Source of the DNA: Thermoproteota archaeon
GTDB taxonomy: Archaea; Korarchaeota; Korarchaeia; Korarchaeales; Korarchaeaceae
Assembly (NCBI GenBank): GCA_027491785.1
Contig: JAOZGJ010000032.1
Span: forward strand, 1 to 33,960
Length of the DNA stretch: 33,960 nt
Direction of reading: 5' to 3'
The notes under the pieces are model-generated. The model had not been told where the DNA came from. It made no database searches and saw only the letters and a list, made by a program, of their open reading frames with translations. The translations under genes and the position numbers were made by a program. Of the stretch, positions 15,132 through 24,233 are shown in pieces. Numbering within the stretch: position 1 is the first letter of the stretch; each line of letters opens with the position of its first letter.

Positions 15132-15624
15132 TGATGGTCTTTGTTATGGGAAGAAGTCCTTCATATGGACTCTTTAGAACCATTAAGGTATGGGTCTTCT
15201 CCACATCAGGATGCTGAGCTAGCTCTGTTATGAGAAAAGTTGTCAGCTCATCCATATTTCTTGCTCTGACCTTAAGGAGAATGTCGTAGTCTCCAGTTAT
15301 TATATGGGCCTCTTCAATCCAAGGTAAATCAGATCTTCTCTCGGATTCCTCCGTGATCCTTTCAATGAATGCTTCCTGATTAGATTTGCCTTGAACAGGT
15401 CTGCCTCTCCTTATCTGAACTAAAACGAATGCTGTTAAGCTATAGCCCAATTTCTTGAAGTTTAATATGGCTGTAAAACCCCTAATATATCCTGAATCTA
15501 CTAGTTTTCTGAATCTAGAGGTCAGAGTTGTCCTCGGAGCTTTAACCTTCTTAGCTAACTCGGTAAGGGTTATCCTCCCATTCTTAATTACCTCATCAAG
15601 TATGCGGGCATCCAGTTCATCCAT
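15118..15624 (-). CDS. Lrp/AsnC family transcriptional regulator
   Basis: This is a 168-residue regulator. Residues 1-60 are the Lrp winged HTH (MDELDARILDEVIKNGRITLTELAKKV, then TTLTSRFRKLVDSGYIRGF), and the rest is the ligand-binding RAM domain with the conserved ITGDYDILLKV turn (109-119) and a typical end region, HPDVEKTHTLMVL. A 15-residue basic, serine-containing insert between the first and second RAM strands (about 72-85) makes it slightly long. It lies 38 bases downstream of feoB but has its own TATA box there, and the ATG sits at the predicted transcript start. Confidence 0.9.
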   Translation of the reverse strand: MDELDARILDEVIKNGRITLTELAKKVKAPRTTLTSRFRKLVDSGYIRGFTAILNFKKLGYSLTAFVLVQIRRGRPVQGKSNQEAFIERITEESERRSDLPWIEEAHIITGDYDILLKVRARNMDELTTFLITELAQHPDVEKTHTLMVLKSPYEGLLPITKTIIKPS

Positions 15625-15645
15625 CGGGTTTAGTGAGTAGCTGGG

Positions 15646-15657
15646 AAATTAAAAATG
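15646..15657 (-). promoter_or_regulatory. TATA box of the Lrp/AsnC gene
   Basis: The minus strand reads ATTTTTAATTT here, with its centre about 27 bases from the ATG at 15624. The predicted transcript is leaderless. It lies between feoB and the regulator, so the regulator can be expressed independently of iron transport. Confidence 0.5.
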
Positions 15658-15662
15658 GTTGC

Positions 15663-17759
15663 TCAAGCAAAGCCCAATAACATCCCAGTCCAGTAGACTA
15701 GCGCGGCCAAGACGAAGGCTATCACCAACTCCATTATTATCGTTAAGGCTACGTACTTACCGACCCTAAGCTCGGTTATGAGAGCTGCTACCGTAGCCAT
15801 GCAGGGAACGTAGTAGCTCATAGCCAAAGCCATTGATACTCCCTTTAGGGGAGTTAATCCTATGGCTTGTAGGGCCCTTACAGGATCTGATATCCCTGTA
15901 ACACTTGAGAATGTTATCAAAAGGCCCTCTTTAGCTATAAACCCGACTTCAAAGGCTAGGGCATATCTCCAATCGGGCAATCCTATGAGAGACGTGAAAG
16001 GAACCAGTGCATTGCCTATGGAGGCTGCGAAGCTATTTGATATACTACCAGCTAGGTAACCTGATGGCCCAAAATTAAGTAAAAACCATGTCGCTATTCC
16101 CAATCCAAGTATTAGAAGACCTGCTTTTCTCAGGAAATGTTCCGTGTTACTCCTAGCATACCACCAGACCACCCTGAGACTTGGTCTATGATAGGGAGGG
16201 AGCTCCATGAGGAGGTCTGGTGCATACTCCACCTTGAAAACTAGTTTGTTGAGGAGCTTTGATGTAAATAAGTATAGGATGAAGCTTAGCACGTATATGA
16301 AGACCGTAAGGGCGGATTGAGAGAGTGGATCTGAAAAGACTGCCGATGCTATGGTGAGGAGGACTAATAATCTAGCCTGACATGGAATGAGGGGAGAGGT
16401 CATAGCTGTTACCATTCTCTCTCTATCGTCATCCATCGCTCTTGTTGACATTACAGCAGCTACGCTGCATCCCATGCCTAGGGCTGCTGGAAAGAAGGCC
16501 TTTCCACTTAAACCAAACTTCCTAAATAGACTATCAAGCGAGACTGCGGCTCGGGGGAAGAGACCACTATCCTGCATGGCTCCTAGGAATATATAAGCTA
16601 GCAGTAAGAGGGGAACAAAGGAGATCAGTGTCCCCAAACTACCAACTATACCATCTGCTAACAGGCCTGTAATCCAGTCCCTGTACCCCAGTGAGGTCAT
16701 ATATGCCTTGATCCACGATGAAATTAGATCAAAAATTGACCCTAGGATTCCAGAAAGGCTAAACTCCTCCACAAGATTGGCTAATTTCTCATATCCAGCA
16801 TATTCCAGTAGTAGATTAAGGGGGAATCCTGTATTTACAGCAAATATGAGGAAGAATGTAAAGAGGATCAGAAATGCGGATGTTAAGGGACCTAACACTG
16901 GGTGAAGCATCAACTTATCAAGCCTTTCAGAGAAGGAAGGAGCGGCTAGCTTCACCTCAAGTATCGAGGATCTGACTAAATCGTCTATCGTGCGATATCT
17001 AGAGCTTATTGCCAGTCTACCTAGATCTTCCCCCAGATCTAAACGCGCCTCCTCCTTTATCGCCTTAATTTTAGGTATAAGTTCCGGCTTTTCTTCCTCT
17101 AATTCCTTCAATATCGCTTCATCGCCCTCAAGTAGCCTAATAGCTACCCATCTCCTTGGATAATGGCTTAGTACATTCTCTCTCTTTAAGATCTTCTCAA
17201 TCTGGTATATGTAGGGCTCGAGACCATTATAATCAACTTTAAGTGGCTCCTTCTTCGTAACTCTCCCTTGAGCAACGTCCAGTATTCTATCGAGAAGGAC
17301 CCCTATACCTATGCCCCTCAAAGCCGAGACGGGAACTACTGGGACACCAAGCCTTGCCTCCATTCCGTCGATATCTATATGAATGCCCCTCTTATCAGCG
17401 GCGTCTATCATGTTTAGGGCTATTACTACCCTGGTATAAAGCTCTAGGGCCATAATAGCGAAATATAGCGATTTCTTCAAGGATGTGGCATCTACTACAA
17501 CGACTAAAACATCAGGTCTTTCCCTGACTATGAAATCCCTCGCGACCCTCTCTCCAATGTCTTGGGCAGACAGGCTATAGGTTCCAGGTAGGTCAACTAT
17601 CTCTATCTCGATACCATGGTGCACCGTTCTACCCTCAGTTCTCTGCAGTGTGACTCCAGGCCAATTAGCAACGTGAACATCTCCTCCAGTTATTCTGTTA
17701 AAGAGGGTGCTCTTCCCAACATTTGGAGTTCCAGCGAGAGCCACGAGGATTTTAGCCAT
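15663..17759 (-). CDS. feoB: Ferrous iron transporter FeoB
   Basis: FeoB imports Fe(II) across the cytoplasmic membrane. Numbering from the chosen start, the N-terminal G domain shows G1 GTPNVGKST (10-18), G3 DLPGTY (56-61), G4 NMID (116-119) and G5 SAL (145-147); a helical GDI region follows to about 265. The membrane domain contains the two gate repeats, seen as ALGMGCSVAAVMSTRAMDDDRERM and YVPCMATVAALITE, each with the conserved cysteine. Length (698) is normal for archaea. ATG codons at 17762 and 17759 are in tandem; the first overlaps the feoA stop (ATGA) and the second has AGGTG five bases upstream, so I use the second. Confidence 0.94.
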   Translation of the reverse strand: MAKILVALAGTPNVGKSTLFNRITGGDVHVANWPGVTLQRTEGRTVHHGIEIEIVDLPGTYSLSAQDIGERVARDFIVRERPDVLVVVVDATSLKKSLYFAIMALELYTRVVIALNMIDAADKRGIHIDIDGMEARLGVPVVPVSALRGIGIGVLLDRILDVAQGRVTKKEPLKVDYNGLEPYIYQIEKILKRENVLSHYPRRWVAIRLLEGDEAILKELEEEKPELIPKIKAIKEEARLDLGEDLGRLAISSRYRTIDDLVRSSILEVKLAAPSFSERLDKLMLHPVLGPLTSAFLILFTFFLIFAVNTGFPLNLLLEYAGYEKLANLVEEFSLSGILGSIFDLISSWIKAYMTSLGYRDWITGLLADGIVGSLGTLISFVPLLLLAYIFLGAMQDSGLFPRAAVSLDSLFRKFGLSGKAFFPAALGMGCSVAAVMSTRAMDDDRERMVTAMTSPLIPCQARLLVLLTIASAVFSDPLSQSALTVFIYVLSFILYLFTSKLLNKLVFKVEYAPDLLMELPPYHRPSLRVVWWYARSNTEHFLRKAGLLILGLGIATWFLLNFGPSGYLAGSISNSFAASIGNALVPFTSLIGLPDWRYALAFEVGFIAKEGLLITFSSVTGISDPVRALQAIGLTPLKGVSMALAMSYYVPCMATVAALITELRVGKYVALTIIMELVIAFVLAALVYWTGMLLGFA

Positions 17760-18007
17760 CATATCACCTCTACCCATATGCGAGAGGCGACATTCCTTCC
17801 TAAAGCAAGTGTAACTCCCCTAACACGAATTATCACTGGTCCAGCTGAATTAGATAGAATATCTACAGTTTCACCGGGGAGGAGGCCCATTTCCATGAGT
17901 CTCCTTGCTTTTCCTCTTCCGACATTTAAGGTAACTATCCTTCCTCTCTGACCAGGCCTCATTATGCTCAATGGGATTAAATTGCGGTCCATGCTCTCTT
18001 TCTCCAT
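17759..18007 (-). CDS. feoA: FeoA domain protein
   Basis: This is an 82-residue cytosolic SH3-fold protein that accompanies FeoB. The core shows PGQRGRIVTLNVGRGKARRLMEMGLLPGETVDIL, with the family's RRLxxMGL(L)PG motif, and a C-terminal strand segment GPVIIRVRGVTLALGRNVASRIWVE. The stop overlaps the start of feoB, so the pair is coupled. The start may be this ATG or the one five codons later (MDRNLIPLS); neither has a strong ribosome site. TATA-like sequences occur within the last bases of the helicase gene and the short gap before feoA. Confidence 0.92.
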   Translation of the reverse strand: MEKESMDRNLIPLSIMRPGQRGRIVTLNVGRGKARRLMEMGLLPGETVDILSNSAGPVIIRVRGVTLALGRNVASRIWVEVI

Positions 18008-18035
18008 ATTAGGTTATACTAATTTTAGAGTAACG

Positions 18036-19877
18036 TCAAGAATTAAAACTTCGCGCTCTTCTTCTACTATATAAAGGAAGTCCTTTCCTTCTGACCTTAG
18101 AGAGCCTTTCTTCTATAGTATCCTTGGTTACCAGCTCATAAACATCAGCTACCTTTCCAGGACTTCCTCTTATTATCCTACCGACCCTCTGAGCCATCTG
18201 CCTTCTGGATCCAGAGCCACTCACTATTATAGCTACATCAGCGTCGGGTACATCTATACCCTCATCTAGAACCCTAGTCGTTACGATCACATCAATACCT
18301 CCCTTTCTAAATTCATCAAATATCTTGGACCTACCGGTAGTTTTTCCTATGAGCAACTCAACCTTATAACCCTCATCTCTAGCTTTCCTATATATTCTCT
18401 CTGCTTGATCGATGTATTCAGTAAATATCAGTATCTTCCTTCCTTTCAGGCTGCGAAGTAGCTCCATTACCTTATCTATCTTAGCTTTAGCCTTAAGGGC
18501 ATACTTCTTCTCTATCAGCTTTTTCTCATCATCGTTCCTTGCTAGCATCATCTCCCTAGCCATGAGCTTTCTTTCTTTTTCTGACAGTTCTACGTAGATA
18601 ACGTGATGCCTGAGAGGTGATAAAAATCCCATTTTAAGCAGCCTCTCATAATCAACCTCATAGACCACATCTCCAGATGTTAGAAAAATCAAATGATTGT
18701 TTCCATCGGTCCTTTCTGGTGTGGCTGATAGGCCAAGCCTGTACTTAGATTTGGACTTAAATGCCACTTCCTTGAAAGTTGAAGCCGGTACGTGATGAAC
18801 TTCATCGAATATTATGAGGGAGAAGCGGTCGTAGAGATCGTTTATGTGCTTGGCTATTGAATTGTATATCCCTACTGTTATGGCTTTTATCTCCTTCCTC
18901 TTGCCTGTAAATATGCCAGGAGAGTAAGAAAGCTTTTCTTTTACTAGCTCAGACCACTGCTTGGCTAGCTCTTCTGTTACTACACATATAAGGGTGCTTT
19001 TGGATGTCCTGAAAATCGCCTCCAAGCCTACGTAAGTTTTTCCCGCGCCTGTCGGCATGACTACCGTACCGAACTTTCCGTTATTCTCCCAGCTATCGAC
19101 GGCATCCTTCTGAAAGCTATATAGAGAGAAATCCTTTACAAGGATCACATCTTCTTCTGGCCAATTCACATGGTCTCTCAGCTCATATCCGTGCTTATTA
19201 GCTATATTTCTAATTTTATGGAAGAGGAAGAAGGGAGCTTCAAATATGGAGTTATTTCTCTTCCTCAGTATTCTTATCTCTTTAACTTGAACATCCTTTA
19301 AGGTTTTTATGTAATATTTTACCTTCGAAATGCGCTCTAAATCGTTTAAAACGGGTTCATCTGGGTAGGATAGCTGCACGAGCATATTCCTCATGTTATC
19401 CTTCAAGGATATCTCCCTCTTCAAGGAGAACAAATTCTCAATTTTCTTCAAATGTTCTTCCAGATAATACCCATTGACAGAGCTCATTATCTTTTCATAT
19501 GCTTTAATGGGCCCCTCCCCAGAAACCATTCTCGAAATTCGAGCTAGATCTATTATAGCCAGTCCTCCATCTATTTTAAACGGAGCCCTGACTTCCTTGC
19601 AAGGTAGGAAAGCGAATTGACCTTTTTCCATCCTTTCTGAGAGTAGCTCCTTGATCCTTTCCTTGTATTTCTCCATTTCGGACTTGATTACATCTTCGGG
19701 GACGCCAAATTCCTTGAGCACACTTGGATCTCCACAGATAGCCTTTCTAGGATCGAAGATCCAGGTCTTCGTTTTAGGCTCAAATCTGCATACCGATTTC
19801 ACTCTCTCCTTCAAAGCGTGAAATTCCTCATCAGGAACTGACCTTTCGTATACCTTTCCAGCTATTTTGATTCTCAA
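18036..19877 (-). CDS. Superfamily 2 DNA helicase, XPB/Rad25-like
   Basis: The protein has 613 residues. The helicase core begins near residue 250 with a Q-like motif (SLYSFQKDAV), Walker A MPTGAGKT (274-281), DEVHH (358-362), GLSATPERTDG (382-392), a second RecA domain with KILIFTEY (481-488), TTRVLDEGIDVPD (533-545) and motif VI QRVGRIIRG (563-571). These match XPB-type (COG1061) helicases. The N-terminal 245 residues are not a fold I recognise and may be a damage-recognition or regulatory region. The usual archaeal XPB partner Bax1 is not next door. The start is TTG, seven bases after the upstream GTPase gene ends, with GGAG before it, so the two are co-expressed. Confidence 0.85.
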   Translation of the reverse strand: MRIKIAGKVYERSVPDEEFHALKERVKSVCRFEPKTKTWIFDPRKAICGDPSVLKEFGVPEDVIKSEMEKYKERIKELLSERMEKGQFAFLPCKEVRAPFKIDGGLAIIDLARISRMVSGEGPIKAYEKIMSSVNGYYLEEHLKKIENLFSLKREISLKDNMRNMLVQLSYPDEPVLNDLERISKVKYYIKTLKDVQVKEIRILRKRNNSIFEAPFFLFHKIRNIANKHGYELRDHVNWPEEDVILVKDFSLYSFQKDAVDSWENNGKFGTVVMPTGAGKTYVGLEAIFRTSKSTLICVVTEELAKQWSELVKEKLSYSPGIFTGKRKEIKAITVGIYNSIAKHINDLYDRFSLIIFDEVHHVPASTFKEVAFKSKSKYRLGLSATPERTDGNNHLIFLTSGDVVYEVDYERLLKMGFLSPLRHHVIYVELSEKERKLMAREMMLARNDDEKKLIEKKYALKAKAKIDKVMELLRSLKGRKILIFTEYIDQAERIYRKARDEGYKVELLIGKTTGRSKIFDEFRKGGIDVIVTTRVLDEGIDVPDADVAIIVSGSGSRRQMAQRVGRIIRGSPGKVADVYELVTKDTIEERLSKVRRKGLPLYSRRRARSFNS

Positions 19878-19883
19878 GGTTCT

Positions 19884-21464
19884 CTACTCCAAAATTCTAG
19901 TTACCCTGCCGAGGCCCTTCGTCTTCCCTTCCCTGAAGACGAAGGTATCTCCTACTCTAATATACTCCGGCCTCCTTATGAACCTGAAAGTTACCTCTGC
20001 CTTGTCTCCGGTTCTCAGGAAGGGTTTAGGTGATTGAATCAGCTTAACCGGCTGTCTTACAGTTCTGAGCTGTATCACAGGCTCATATCCGACCTTTATC
20101 GTTGTAGGATGGTGCAGTACCCTTATATTCGCCTTGAATATTCTCACGGCCCTAGGCTTTGAATCGATGTCAAGAAGAACCATTCCCTTTCTTATCTCAT
20201 CGTACTCCACATTAGTTATTGCAAAAGTTGCAAATTGCCCTGCCGCCGCCCTTCCGACGGATATCCTACTGACATGAATCGATTTTACCCTGACAGTTCT
20301 GAAGCTACCGTCATCGAAAGGGCCAAGCAGTGCTCTTTGACCCACGGAGAGGGATCCGGATTCGATTAACCCGGAGACCACTACCCCTACTCCAGAGACA
20401 TTGAACTTATCATCTATATATGTGAGGAATTTCCCCTTCTCCTTATCAGACCAATTTAACCTCGGAGGAAGTAGATTCAGGAATCTTTTCAGCAGATCCA
20501 ATCCATCGCCGGTGACATTGGATACAATGAATATGGGGGCTATCCTCCCATGGGGCATGTTCCTAGCTGCTATGGCACAATCATTCCCTTCTTTCACAGG
20601 AAGGGGTATCTTATTCACACCTGGTAGCTTGAGAATTTCCATCACCTTCCTTATGTTGGAGTAGAGCACCTCTCTAGGAGTCATATCTGCCTTCGTTACT
20701 ATAATAAATGCCGGGATTCCTAAAGCCACAGATATGCCTAAGTGCTCCCTGAAGCTTCCTATTGGTCCAGCATTCCCTGCAACTACTAATGCAGCGTAAT
20801 CTGGGATTGACCCCAGAACCCCCTTCAATGTAGTCTTCAAATACCTCTCATGACCGGCTAAATCGACTAAGACGATGATCTTCGATGATCTCAGGTATAT
20901 CTCAGATTCGTTATAACTTTGAAGCCCGTCATTAACAGATGCCCCAGAGTCATTGAATCCGAGTATATGGTAAGTAATGGACGATGACCTCCTAAACTTG
21001 AGTTCATGGAGATATCTAGCTACCTGGCTCATGGCTAGACCATCACCGTCATCAAGCATTCCCGATATCAGAACCCCCTTCAAGGTAGATTTGCCGGCAT
21101 CCACGTTGCCAAGCATTACCATGGATATCTGGATAGGGGGCACGTCTATGGTTTTCCTTATGAGTAGCTCATACACGTATCCTCTGGTAGCCTTTTCCTT
21201 CCTAACTATCATGTATTTGGCGCCAAGGCTTTCAACTATTCTATCCATAACCTCGAAGGATTTCTTCGCTTCTTCATCTGTTATACCAATAGGAAGCCCG
21301 TCATCAGATATCCCAAGCTCGTAGAAGGCTTCTCCTCCTCCCTCATTTAGCCTGTAGTTTAATTGAGTAGCTAGCTTGATTATACGGTCTTCGGATTTAG
21401 GATCGAGCTTCAGCTTATACTCCTGATTACCCTCCTCCCTTTCAGGTTCGAGCCTAAATACCAA
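19884..21464 (-). CDS. GTPBP1-like translational GTPase (COG5258)
   Basis: This 526-residue GTPase is related to elongation factors of the GTPBP1/GTPBP2 group. After an N-terminal domain of about 110 residues it shows G1 GNVDAGKST (119-127), G3 DLAGHERYL (201-209) and G4 TKAD (257-260), then EF-Tu-like beta-barrel domains II and III (for example YIDDKFNVSGVGVVVSGLIESG and RVKSIHVSRISVGRAAAGQFATFAI). Human GTPBP1 acts in mRNA turnover and elongation; the archaeal role is not established. The TTG start follows GGTGA, and a TATA box about 30 bases upstream implies a very short leader. Confidence 0.87.
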   Translation of the reverse strand: MVFRLEPEREEGNQEYKLKLDPKSEDRIIKLATQLNYRLNEGGGEAFYELGISDDGLPIGITDEEAKKSFEVMDRIVESLGAKYMIVRKEKATRGYVYELLIRKTIDVPPIQISMVMLGNVDAGKSTLKGVLISGMLDDGDGLAMSQVARYLHELKFRRSSSITYHILGFNDSGASVNDGLQSYNESEIYLRSSKIIVLVDLAGHERYLKTTLKGVLGSIPDYAALVVAGNAGPIGSFREHLGISVALGIPAFIIVTKADMTPREVLYSNIRKVMEILKLPGVNKIPLPVKEGNDCAIAARNMPHGRIAPIFIVSNVTGDGLDLLKRFLNLLPPRLNWSDKEKGKFLTYIDDKFNVSGVGVVVSGLIESGSLSVGQRALLGPFDDGSFRTVRVKSIHVSRISVGRAAAGQFATFAITNVEYDEIRKGMVLLDIDSKPRAVRIFKANIRVLHHPTTIKVGYEPVIQLRTVRQPVKLIQSPKPFLRTGDKAEVTFRFIRRPEYIRVGDTFVFREGKTKGLGRVTRILE

Positions 21465-21487
21465 TCACCGGGTTCTCTGAACGCATG

Positions 21488-21502
21488 TCCTTAAAAATAA
21501 TT
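21488..21502 (-). promoter_or_regulatory. TATA box of the GTPase-helicase operon
   Basis: The minus strand reads AATTATTTTTAAGG. Counting 26 bases from the centre gives a start near 21469, about five bases before the TTG start codon. Confidence 0.5.
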
Positions 21503-21521
21503 AATCGCCCTGCCGGGAGAA

Positions 21522-21534
21522 TTGATTAAAAGCT
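21522..21534 (+). promoter_or_regulatory. TATA box of the glyoxylate reductase-like gene
   Basis: ATTAAAAGCTTTT lies on the plus strand some 35-40 bases before the ATG at 21564. The predicted start, near 21552, leaves a leader of about ten bases with the AAGGTGAT site. The box is back to back with the divergent promoter at 21488-21502. Confidence 0.45.
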
Positions 21535-21563
21535 TTTCATTTCATATTATAGAAGGTGATCCG

Positions 21564-22562
21564 ATGAGACCTAAGGTCTTCATCACTAGGGAAATACCAG
21601 AGAGAGGTCTCTCTAAGATAAAGGAATTTTTCGATGTCGATCTATGGACCGATGAGGCACCTCCACCTAAGAGCGTGATTATAGAGCGGGTCAAGGACGT
21701 AGATGCGCTTGTTCCCCTTCTAACAGATCCAATTGATGCAGAAGTTTTCGACTCGGCTCCCAAGCTCAGGATAGTCTCCCAATACGCTGTAGGATATGAT
21801 AACATAGATCTAAAAGAGGCCACGAAGAGGGGAATATATGTCACGAACACACCAGGAGTGCTAACGGAAACCGTGGCAGATTTTGCCTTCGCTTTAATGC
21901 TTGCTGTGGCTAGGAGGGTAGTGGAAGCAGATAAATACGTCAGAGAGGGAAAGTGGAAGGTGGGCTGGCACCCCCTGATGATGATAGGCTCAGATGTTTA
22001 TGAGAGAACTCTAGGAATAATAGGGATGGGGAGGATAGGCAGCGCGGTAGCTAGGAGAGCCAAGGGATTCGGGATGAAGGTCCTCTATTACGACGCTATA
22101 AGGAGGGAAGACCTCGAGAAGGAGCTCGGTGTTGAATACACAGATATGGACAAGCTCCTCGAGGAATCTGATTTCGTTTCCCTGCATGTTCCTCTGACAC
22201 CAGAAACTTACCATTTAATAGGAGAGGAGCAACTTAGAAAGATGAAGCCGACTGCTTTCCTGATAAATACCTCTAGGGGCAAAGTAGTAGATCAAAAGGC
22301 TCTTTATAAGGCATTGAAAGAGGGATGGATCGCTGGAGCTGGTTTAGATGTCTTCGAGCAGGAGCCTATTCCTCCCGATGATCCGCTCCTTCAGCTGAAC
22401 AACGTCGTACTGGCACCTCATGCAGCGAGCGCCAGCTACGAGACGAGATCCAGAATGGCTGAAATAGTGGCTGAGAATCTCATAGCATTTCTAAATGGGA
22501 AGGTTCCTCCAACTCTAGTGAATAAGGAGGTAGTCAACGTAAGGCCTCCGGGATTCGGCTAG
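21564..22562 (+). CDS. gyaR: D-2-hydroxyacid dehydrogenase, glyoxylate reductase type
   Basis: This is an NAD(P)H-dependent dehydrogenase of 332 residues that would interconvert glyoxylate and glycolate or a related 2-hydroxyacid. It shows the Rossmann motif [13 protein letters not shown] (151-163) and the catalytic triad typical of the family: Arg238 in NTSRGKVVD, Glu267 in DVFEQEP and His286 in APHAAS. The usual HIGS motif reads HAAS. Sequence such as [20 protein letters not shown] closely matches thermophile glyoxylate reductases. The ATG at 21564 has AAGGTGAT five bases upstream; an in-frame upstream ATG (21522) would place the TATA box inside the gene. The stop abuts that of mtnA, convergently. 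Confidence 0.9.
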   Translation: MRPKVFITREIPERGLSKIKEFFDVDLWTDEAPPPKSVIIERVKDVDALVPLLTDPIDAEVFDSAPKLRIVSQYAVGYDNIDLKEATKRGIYVTNTPGVLTETVADFAFALMLAVARRVVEADKYVREGKWKVGWHPLMMIGSDVYERTLGIIGMGRIGSAVARRAKGFGMKVLYYDAIRREDLEKELGVEYTDMDKLLEESDFVSLHVPLTPETYHLIGEEQLRKMKPTAFLINTSRGKVVDQKALYKALKEGWIAGAGLDVFEQEPIPPDDPLLQLNNVVLAPHAASASYETRSRMAEIVAENLIAFLNGKVPPTLVNKEVVNVRPPGFG

Positions 22563-23594
22563 TTAAGCCAGCATATTCTCAATATTTTCCGCTAATGGCT
22601 TCTCTATGATCCCTTTTTCTGTTATTATCCCAGTTATGTTCTCCGGAGGGGTTTTATCAAATGCGGGGTTAAGTATCTCCACTTTTTCTGGAGCTATTCT
22701 CTTGTTCCCTATGAAAGCAACTTCTTTGGGATCCCTCAGTTCTATCCTCACATCATCCGGTTTGGATTTGAGATCGAATGTCGACGTAGGAGCTGCTACA
22801 TAGAAGGGAACTCCATGTTCCTTCGCTAAAACAGAGAGAGAATAGGTACCTATCTTGTTGAACGTTGTACCATCTGCTAGTATCCTATCAGCTCCAGTTA
22901 TCACCAGATCTATCCCTAAATGGGACATGACATAGCCTGCGGCTCCGTCCACTATGAGCTTAACTGGAATGCCCGCCCTACTCAGTTCAAAGGCAGTTAT
23001 CCTAGCTCCCTGAAGCACCGGCCTAGTCTCCAAGGCTACCACTTCGAAATTCACCCCCTCCTCGAGGGCTCTATACATGGGCGCTGTGGCCGTACCGTAC
23101 CACACAGTGGCCAGCGAACCGGCATTGCATATGGTCATGACCCTAAATCCCTCCTTTATTAGCTTATATCCAAATTTCCCTATCATCCTGTTGCTTTTGA
23201 CATCCTCCTCAGCAATTCTCCTAGCCTCGTTAATGACTTTAAGCTTCATTTCATCCACATCGACGGAACCTTCCACACTCCTGAGCGTCCTATCTATAGC
23301 CCAGAATAGATTGTAAGCTGTTGGTCTGGTGGATCTCAATTTATCCGCTGCAGCTTTTAGCCCCTTCAAGAAATCATTGCTATTACCCTTGAATTTCGCT
23401 GCATAGAGGGCCATACCAAAGGCCGCGGCAGCTCCTATTGCGGGAGCTCCCCTAACAGCCATGCTCCTTATCGCATCTGCCACGCAATCCACATTTTCGC
23501 ACTCTAGAAAGGAAAGCTTCTCTGGAAGCTTCCTCTGATCCACTAGGATTACCTTACTTCCATCAAAATCAACAGTCCTCGGAAGATCTATCAA
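22563..23594 (-). CDS. mtnA: S-methyl-5-thioribose-1-phosphate isomerase (MtnA) / aIF2B-family
   Basis: This enzyme isomerises methylthioribose-1-phosphate to methylthioribulose-1-phosphate in methionine salvage. The 343-residue chain has RGAPAIGAAAAFG (48-60), the catalytic Cys156 in TICNAGSLAT and Asp236 in ITGADRI, and the late NKIGTYSLSVLAKEHGVPFYVAAP segment, all expected for MtnA and not for eIF2B or ribose-1,5-bisphosphate isomerase. The start is TTG, lying inside the end of the upstream gene (26-base overlap); no other plausible start fits the conserved MIDLPRTVDF beginning. Confidence 0.9.
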   Translation of the reverse strand: MIDLPRTVDFDGSKVILVDQRKLPEKLSFLECENVDCVADAIRSMAVRGAPAIGAAAAFGMALYAAKFKGNSNDFLKGLKAAADKLRSTRPTAYNLFWAIDRTLRSVEGSVDVDEMKLKVINEARRIAEEDVKSNRMIGKFGYKLIKEGFRVMTICNAGSLATVWYGTATAPMYRALEEGVNFEVVALETRPVLQGARITAFELSRAGIPVKLIVDGAAGYVMSHLGIDLVITGADRILADGTTFNKIGTYSLSVLAKEHGVPFYVAAPTSTFDLKSKPDDVRIELRDPKEVAFIGNKRIAPEKVEILNPAFDKTPPENITGIITEKGIIEKPLAENIENMLA

Positions 23595-24198
23595 GCATCA
23601 ACCCTTCAATTAGTCCATTGAATGGAAATAATGGTATCGGAGATATGTTGGCTCTCCTCAGGATCTCTCTAGGGAGATCCACTATACACTCAGCCTTGGA
23701 AATTATCAAGGAATCGCTGCTGGCCACTACCTCATGCCTTAATAGATCAGAATCTACGTGCTTAGATGTAACTACCCTTACATCACGTAGGATGTTCCTT
23801 ATAAGAAGGGCCATCCTCCCGCTTTTGGATATCGGAGCATCCAGATAAATAGTCACTGATTTGGGCCTTATTTCATCTAATAGATCTCCTATCATACTAA
23901 TAACTTCTTCAAATTTATCTGATGGCTTATACGATGAGTAAGCAAGGCTTAGATCCCTGACCAATCCATCTGAGCATACATATATGGGATTTCCTTGGAG
24001 AGCGCTTTCTACCGTTATCAAAACATTGAAACCGTCTATACCCAGATCTCTACCAGAAGCACATGTAAGAGGAGCTACCTTAAGAGAATTTCTGAGAGAC
24101 TCACTAGGTGGCCTTATCAGTTTGGATAAAGCTATTTTCTCTCTTTTGTTCAGAGATAGCCTCTTCGTTGTTATCTCTATGGCATTTGGGAAACCCAA
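23569..24198 (-). CDS. DUF434/COG2454-type protein of unknown function
   Basis: This 209-residue protein appears to have two parts. The N-terminal 50 residues (LNKREKIALSKLIRPPSESLRNSLKV) are helical and basic and match the small DUF434 domain; the rest is an alpha/beta domain starting with LGIDGFNVLITVESALQGNPIYVCSDGLVRDLS and containing SVTIYLDAPISKSGRMA, whose early Asp plus late Asp pattern recalls PIN/NYN-like or Toprim nucleases. Catalytic activity is not established. The start is TTG without a clear ribosome site, 35 bases after alaS. It overlaps mtnA by 26 bases, so the three genes form one run. Confidence 0.7.
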   Translation of the reverse strand: MGFPNAIEITTKRLSLNKREKIALSKLIRPPSESLRNSLKVAPLTCASGRDLGIDGFNVLITVESALQGNPIYVCSDGLVRDLSLAYSSYKPSDKFEEVISMIGDLLDEIRPKSVTIYLDAPISKSGRMALLIRNILRDVRVVTSKHVDSDLLRHEVVASSDSLIISKAECIVDLPREILRRANISPIPLFPFNGLIEGLMLDRSSEDC

Positions 24199-24233
24199 GG
24201 TAAAGAGGAGATAGGCCAGGGAAGATGCTCTCT

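Noticed and set aside
22563-23594. Identification as eIF2B subunit or ribose-1,5-bisphosphate isomerase
   Set aside because: RGAPAIG, TICNAGSLAT and ITGADRI with the catalytic Cys and Asp fit MtnA better.
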